A stretch of DNA of 64,000 nucleotides, taken from positions 1,853,838-1,917,837 of the forward strand of contig NZ_CP012020.1 in assembly GCF_001183865.1 (NCBI RefSeq), given 5' to 3'. This stretch comes from Methylophilus sp. TWE2 (lineage in GTDB: Bacteria > Pseudomonadota > Gammaproteobacteria > Burkholderiales > Methylophilaceae). The translations under genes and the position numbers were made by a program. The notes beneath the pieces are model-generated. The model was not told the DNA's origin. It saw only the letters and a program-made list of their open reading frames with translations, and did not search any database. Positions 60,101-64,000 of this stretch are shown in pieces; the stretch's first letter is position 1, and each line of letters opens with the position of its first letter.

Positions 60101-63100
60101 GGTTGCCAGCATTATCAGTAGCTGTAACGGTGTAATTATGCAGTCCTTTATCGATGTTAGATGCCGGAGTGAATACCCATTTACCATCTTTATCGGCAGT
60201 GGTTGTTCCAACAATCGTACTACCATCAAAAATTGTCACCGTGCTACCTGCTTCGGCTTTACCACTTAACGTTGGTGTAGGATCATCAGCTACACCACCA
60301 CTTGGTACATTATCTTTAACTGGACCAAAATCATCAAAAATATTGTCAATTGTTGGTTTGTTAGGCGCAACCACGTCAACCGTGTAAGTTAATTGAGTTG
60401 TAGCTATACCAACGTTACCTGCAATGTCAGTTGTAGACACTTTTGCATCGATTGTTTTATCAGCATCTGCAACCAACTCTGAGCCTGGAACACTGACAGT
60501 GAAACCTAGTTTGCCATCTGGACGGGTAATGACCACGGTGTTGTAGTCTTTACCATTGATGGTCACCACCACTGGATCACCCAGTTTGGCTTCGCCACCA
60601 ACAGTACCAGTCACAGGCTGATTTACGCCTGGCTGAGACTCAGCGATGTTAATGATGCCATCACCACCAAAGTTAGCATCGAGCGCAATGGTTGCTGCTG
60701 GCGGAGTTAAATCTGTTGTGTAAGTGAGTTGAGTGGACTGGCTTGCAGTGTTACCAGCATTGTCTGTCACCGTCACACGCGCATCTATCGTCTTGTCTGC
60801 ATCGGCAACTAACTCAGAACCTGGCACGCTGACGCTGAAGCCTAATTTGCCATCCGTACGGGTAATAACCACTGTGTTGTAGTCTTTACCATTGATGGTC
60901 ACCACCACTGGGTCACCCAGTTTTGCATCTCCACCCACAGTGCCTGTCACAGGCTGATTTACGCCTGGCTGAGACTCAGCGATGTTGATGATGCCATCAC
61001 CACCAAAGTTAGCATCCAGTGCAATCTCCGCTTTCGGCGGGGTCAGGTCCAGGCTGTAAGTCAGCTGGGTAGACTGGCTTGCTGTGTTACCAGCATTGTC
61101 TGTCACCGTCACACGCGCATCTATCGTCTTGTCTGCATCGGCAACCAGTTCGTTACCTGCAACGTTGACACTGAAACCCAACTTGCCGTCTGGGCGCGTA
61201 ATCACTGTCGTTGCGTACTCTTTGTTGTTGATGGTCACAACCACTGGATCACCCAGTTTCGCGTCACCACCCACAGTACCAGTCACTGGGGTGATGGAAG
61301 TCGCTTTCGCTTCTTCAATGTTGATGATGCCATCACCACCAAAGTTAGCATCCAGTGCAATCTCCGCTTTCGGCGGGGTCAGGTCTACTGTGTATGTCAA
61401 TTGTGTCGATTGAGTGCGAGAGTTGCCAGCGTTATCACTTACAGTCACTTTGGCATCAATCGTCTTGTCAGCATCAGCAGCCAATTCATTACCTGCAACG
61501 TTCACACTGAAACCCAGCTTGCCGTCAGGACGTGTAATCACCGTCGTCGCGTACTCTTTGTTGTTGATCGTTACAACAACAGGATCGCCCAGTTCAGCAT
61601 CACCGCCAACAGTACCTGTTACGGCAATGGTTGTTGTTGCTTTTGCTTCTTCAATATTGATAATACCGTCGCCTGCAAAGTTCGCATCCAATGCAATCGT
61701 TGCAAACAGGTTAGGGTTGATCGCCAGTTTGTAATCTTGCGTATCAGTTGCTGTTGCACTATTACCCGCAGCGTTCGTTGTCGTCACGCTCGCAAATATT
61801 GTGCTGTCAGCATCTGCTGCCAAATCAGCACCTGGAACATTGATTGAGAACTTGCCGCCATCCAGCACGGTGCCAGTAAATGGCTTGTTGTTAATCGTCA
61901 AAGTAACGATATCACCAACCTTGAACTGTCCACTGACTGTACCCGTCACAGCAATTGATGCCGCGGTTGACTCAGCAACGTTCACGATACCATCACCAGC
62001 CACGTTTGCATCCAGGCTGATTGCCAACGCAGGTGGCAACAAGTTCACTGTGTAAGTTTGTGTGTCGGTTGCTGTTGCACTGTTACCAGCGGCGTTCGTT
62101 GTCGTTACGCTTGCAAATACTGTTGCATCAGGATCCTTCGCCAAGTCTGCACCTGGAACATTGATCGAGAATGTGCCATCGGTCGCAACTGCGCCTTTAA
62201 AGTCTTTACCATTAATTGTGACCGTCACAATGTCGCCAGCTTTAAACTGACCACTCACGGTACCAGTGACAGGAATTGCAGCGGCTGTAGATTCAGCCAC
62301 GTTCACAATACCATCACCAGCTACGTTCGCATCTAGGCTGATCGCTACTGCTGGTGGCGCGGTGTTCACAGTGTATGTCTGTGTATCAGTTGCTGTTGCA
62401 CTATTACCCGCAGCGTTCGTTGTCGTCACGCTCGCAAATATTGTGCTGTCAGCATCTGCTGCCAAATCAGCACCTGGAACATTGATTGAGAACTTGCCGC
62501 CATCCAGCACGGTGCCAGTAAATGGCTTGTTGTTAATCGTCAAAGTAACGATATCACCAACCTTGAACTGTCCACTGACTGTACCCGTCACAGCAATTGA
62601 TGCCGCGGTTGACTCAGCAACGTTCACGATACCATCACCAGCCACGTTTGCATCCAGGCTGATTGCCAACGCAGGTGGCAACAAGTTCACTGTGTAAGTT
62701 TGTGTGTCGGTTGCTGTTGCACTGTTACCAGCGGCGTTCGTTGTCGTTACGCTTGCAAATACTGTTGCATCAGGATCCTTCGCCAAGTCTGCACCTGGAA
62801 CATTGATCGAGAATGTGCCATCGGTCGCAACTGCGCCTTTAAAGTCTTTACCATTAATTGTGACCGTCACAATGTCGCCAGCTTTAAACTGACCACTCAC
62901 GGTACCAGTGACAGGAATTGCAGCGGCTGTAGATTCAGCCACGTTCACAATACCATCACCAGCTACGTTCGCATCTAGGCTGATCGCTACTGCTGGTGGC
63001 GCGGTGTTCACAGTGTATGTCTGTGTATCAGTTGCTGTTGCACTATTACCCGCAGCGTTCGTTGTCGTCACGCTCGCAAATATTGTGCTGTCAGCATCTG

Positions 63101-64000
63101 CTGCCAAATCAGCACCTGGAACATTGATTGAGAACTTGCCGCCATCCAGCACGGTGCCAGTAAATGGCTTGTTGTTAATCGTCAAAGTAACGATATCACC
63201 AACCTTGAACTGTCCACTGACTGTACCCGTCACAGCAATTGATGCCGCGGTTGACTCAGCAACGTTCACGATACCATCACCAGCCACGTTTGCATCCAGG
63301 CTGATTGCCAACGCAGGTGGCAACAAGTTCACTGTGTAAGTTTGTGTGTCGGTTGCTGTTGCACTGTTACCAGCGGCGTTCGTTGTCGTTACGCTTGCAA
63401 ATACTGTTGCATCAGGATCCTTCGCCAAGTCTGCACCTGGAACATTGATCGAGAATGTGCCATCGGTCGCAACTGCGCCTTTAAAGTCTTTACCATTAAT
63501 TGTGACCGTCACAATGTCGCCAGCTTTAAACTGACCACTCACGGTACCAGTGACAGGAATTGCAGCGGCTGTAGATTCAGCCACGTTCACAATACCATCA
63601 CCAGCTACGTTCGCATCTAGGCTGATCGCTACTGCTGGTGGCGCGGTGTTCACAGTGTATGTCTGTGTATCAGTTGCTGTTGCACTATTACCCGCAGCGT
63701 TCGTTGTCGTCACGCTCGCAAATATTGTGCTGTCAGCATCTGCTGCCAAATCAGCACCTGGAACATTGATTGAGAACTTGCCGCCATCCAGCACGGTGCC
63801 AGTAAATGGCTTGTTGTTAATCGTCAAAGTAACGATATCACCAACCTTGAACTGTCCACTGACTGTACCCGTCACAGCAATTGATGCCGCGGTTGACTCA
63901 GCAACGTTCACGATACCATCACCAGCCACGTTTGCATCCAGGCTGATTGCCAACGCAGGTGGCAACAAGTTCACTGTGTAAGTTTGTGTGTCGGTTGCTG
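57114..64000 (-). CDS. Giant RTX/Ig-repeat adhesin with VWA domain (C-terminal part, cut by window edge)
   Basis: At least 2295 residues, open at the right edge, so the N terminus is missing. From the edge inward: a series of ~107-residue Ig-like domains (VAISLDANVAGDGIVNVAES, then FSINVPGADL) to about 61740; four related domains (LDANFGGDGIINIEEA) to about 60420; a different Ig-like unit and a linker; a von Willebrand A domain at about 59050-59600 with the metal motif LTLDVSGSM and FFSDGEPNAG; further beta-rich segments; RTX calcium repeats at about 57480-57700 (GNDTLNGGAGNDILRGGAGN); and a C-terminal type I secretion region ending LSQQKLIVDQ. Such proteins are exported by a type I system and hold cells to surfaces or to each other. 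No secretion genes or LapD/LapG-type regulators are in the window. Confidence 0.92.
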   Translation of the reverse strand, partial: ATDTQTYTVNLLPPALAISLDANVAGDGIVNVAESTAASIAVTGTVSGQFKVGDIVTLTINNKPFTGTVLDGGKFSINVPGADLAADADSTIFASVTTTNAAGNSATATDTQTYTVNTAPPAVAISLDANVAGDGIVNVAESTAAAIPVTGTVSGQFKAGDIVTVTINGKDFKGAVATDGTFSINVPGADLAKDPDATVFASVTTTNAAGNSATATDTQTYTVNLLPPALAISLDANVAGDGIVNVAESTAASIAVTGTVSGQFKVGDIVTLTINNKPFTGTVLDGGKFSINVPGADLAADADSTIFASVTTTNAAGNSATATDTQTYTVNTAPPAVAISLDANVAGDGIVNVAESTAAAIPVTGTVSGQFKAGDIVTVTINGKDFKGAVATDGTFSINVPGADLAKDPDATVFASVTTTNAAGNSATATDTQTYTVNLLPPALAISLDANVAGDGIVNVAESTAASIAVTGTVSGQFKVGDIVTLTINNKPFTGTVLDGGKFSINVPGADLAADADSTIFASVTTTNAAGNSATATDTQTYTVNTAPPAVAISLDANVAGDGIVNVAESTAAAIPVTGTVSGQFKAGDIVTVTINGKDFKGAVATDGTFSINVPGADLAKDPDATVFASVTTTNAAGNSATATDTQTYTVNLLPPALAISLDANVAGDGIVNVAESTAASIAVTGTVSGQFKVGDIVTLTINNKPFTGTVLDGGKFSINVPGADLAADADSTIFASVTTTNAAGNSATATDTQDYKLAINPNLFATIALDANFAGDGIINIEEAKATTTIAVTGTVGGDAELGDPVVVTINNKEYATTVITRPDGKLGFSVNVAGNELAADADKTIDAKVTVSDNAGNSRTQSTQLTYTVDLTPPKAEIALDANFGGDGIINIEEAKATSITPVTGTVGGDAKLGDPVVVTINNKEYATTVITRPDGKLGFSVNVAGNELVADADKTIDARVTVTDNAGNTASQSTQLTYSLDLTPPKAEIALDANFGGDGIINIAESQPGVNQPVTGTVGGDAKLGDPVVVTINGKDYNTVVITRTDGKLGFSVSVPGSELVADADKTIDARVTVTDNAGNTASQSTQLTYTTDLTPPAATIALDANFGGDGIINIAESQPGVNQPVTGTVGGEAKLGDPVVVTINGKDYNTVVITRPDGKLGFTVSVPGSELVADADKTIDAKVSTTDIAGNVGIATTQLTYTVDVVAPNKPTIDNIFDDFGPVKDNVPSGGVADDPTPTLSGKAEAGSTVTIFDGSTIVGTTTADKDGKWVFTPASNIDKGLHNYTVTATDNAGNPSVPSNNYAYTLNQSPVFVTLDATASVSEDGLPNGLIDSGDQNVIASGSMGISDPNGDLQSVTLTAPTTNYTSGGVAITWSGNNTGTLIGSANGQEVIRVTIDNKGDYAVRLSGPIDHPAQGEDSLALKFGVNAKDTDTTTTGSITVNVSDDAPTATNQTVTANGAAGTNIMLTLDVSGSMAIRDGVNGTSRLDSVVASINTLLNQYANLGGDVRVMIVTFADGSSQKTSTWVTIDEAKQVLANLSAVGGTNYDSALDGSKSAFNSSGKVAGGQNVGYFFSDGEPNAGRETGDADRQAWEAFLKANDINEYALGIGSGVSDTQVSNSMNQIAYNGITEVDTNAIRVANFAQLDAVLSQTVATPVSGSLTDGGGFGADGGYVKSLVIEGTTYTFDAKTGAVTVAGTNNSTYNTSTHELTVKTASGNFVVDMDNGKYTFTPGQTKITLVDTTFNASGNGQYTDLPAGWFTNNPSGKIEVNPSTTYGLSSSYGNVLELENFRGDSNIYTLINPGKNETVVLSFDYAARSGYTSGTDSAIQVLVDGKVIDTVNTKNLTMSNFSYTFTGTGNQMRIEFKSVDTNSTGGLLDNIKITTSSTSQPVDSTKVTYTLSDNDGDTSTADLTLNVAKNNTYVPTPAVAPEVGNALGASGLLTLPGLLNVDLLNFSSRQAFTASDVNNNITNVTIAYSTLLGVTLGSSYMSFSQAVANELGLSVNYTQNNGFLGLLGASGKMVITAADGGTVDNLALNEFLSTVRVNEQLVDLSLLQSFTITATDSTNLQDSATSANLINIDLLSSASNSNVITGGDAGNNVLTGTSGNDIIYGFNGNDTLNGGAGNDILRGGAGNDTLNGNEGNDILIGGKGNDTLTGGAGVDVFKWDSGDEGVAGNPARDTITDFNKATVAQGGDVLDIRDLLQGENPNNLQNYMHFEKSGSDTIIHISSNGGFANDAHNVSGSFSSGNTTQQIVLSGVDLTSGQSTDAAIINNLLSQQKLIVDQ
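61739..64000 (-). repeat. Tandem array of a 642-bp unit (3.5 copies seen)
   Basis: Bases repeat with a period of 642 from about 61739 to the window end; each unit encodes two 107-residue Ig-like domains (A and B types). The stretches I compared at 62062, 62704 and 63346, and at 61742, 62384 and 63026, are identical base for base, which points to recent expansion or gene conversion. The array continues past the edge, so its true length is unknown. Confidence 0.92.

Noticed and set aside
61801..63981. Repeated open frames of 62-143 codons on the plus strand across the adhesin repeat region
   Set aside because: They are antisense shadows of the 642-bp repeats; they recur with the same period, lack ribosome sites, and the minus-strand frame has full adhesin sense.
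61739..64000. Could the repeats be a CRISPR array?
   Set aside because: The unit is 642 bp, fully coding, without spacers; it is a protein-domain repeat.

Overview
The window looks like chromosome of a methylotrophic betaproteobacterium of the family Methylophilaceae (Methylophilus/Methylotenera type). This is inferred from gene content and protein flavour: beta-proteobacterial flagellar genes, and a methylcitrate cycle clustered with sdhCDAB, malic enzyme and fumarase. No rRNA or methanol dehydrogenase gene is present to settle it.

Layout. 1-7.3 kb: flagellar genes. fliF (cut by the left edge) and fliE are divergent; then, on the minus strand, fliC-flaG-fliD-fliS-fliT-fliK and a stand-alone FlhB C-terminal-like protein. 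A good sigma-28 promoter precedes fliC. 7.7-13.7 kb (+): a six-gene phosphonate operon: cytidylyltransferase-PEP mutase fusion, phosphonopyruvate decarboxylase, class V aminotransferase, second cytidylyltransferase, SAM methyltransferase, and a CDP-glycerol-type phosphotransferase with a TPR tail. 13.8-21.3 kb (-): one ~2500-residue protein with TPRs, two GT41 (OGT-like) domains, a GT2-like domain and a methyltransferase. Together these suggest a system that makes CMP-activated aminoethylphosphonate, perhaps methylated, and places it on a flagellar or surface glycoprotein. 21.5-26.2 kb: small HTH regulator, YihY-family membrane protein, four tRNAs (Leu, Gly, Cys, Gly), pgsA, uvrC. 26.5-29.6 kb: a small integron cassette array (attC sites, four cassette genes, no integrase). 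29.7-32.9 kb: tautomerase, cation diffusion facilitator, rlmJ, membrane DUF protein. 33.1-36.3 kb: convergent rpfC- and rpfF-like genes, a diffusible-signal-factor (cis-2-enoic fatty acid) quorum-sensing pair.

36.5-57.0 kb: carbon metabolism. On the minus strand are a malic enzyme-sdhCDAB-sdhE-CitE-like operon, an acyl-CoA synthetase, class I fumarase, an EF-hand protein and acnB. A GntR/UTRA regulator is divergent from a plus-strand operon of a CitE-like lyase, a mesaconyl-CoA hydratase-like protein, a second CitE-like lyase, prpB, prpC and prpD. Read together these can take a C5 acid such as mesaconate through mesaconyl-CoA and methylmalyl-CoA to glyoxylate and propionyl-CoA. The methylcitrate cycle then gives pyruvate and succinate, and Sdh, Fum and malic enzyme return succinate to pyruvate. 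The C5 part is inference.

57.1-64.0 kb (-): the C-terminal 2295 residues of a giant RTX/Ig-repeat adhesin with a von Willebrand A domain, running off the right edge; its upstream part is a tandem array of an apparently identical 642-bp unit. Dispersed intergenic repeats with conserved ends and variable hairpin centres, and two CACAGAG-type hairpins inside the prp operon, are also present.
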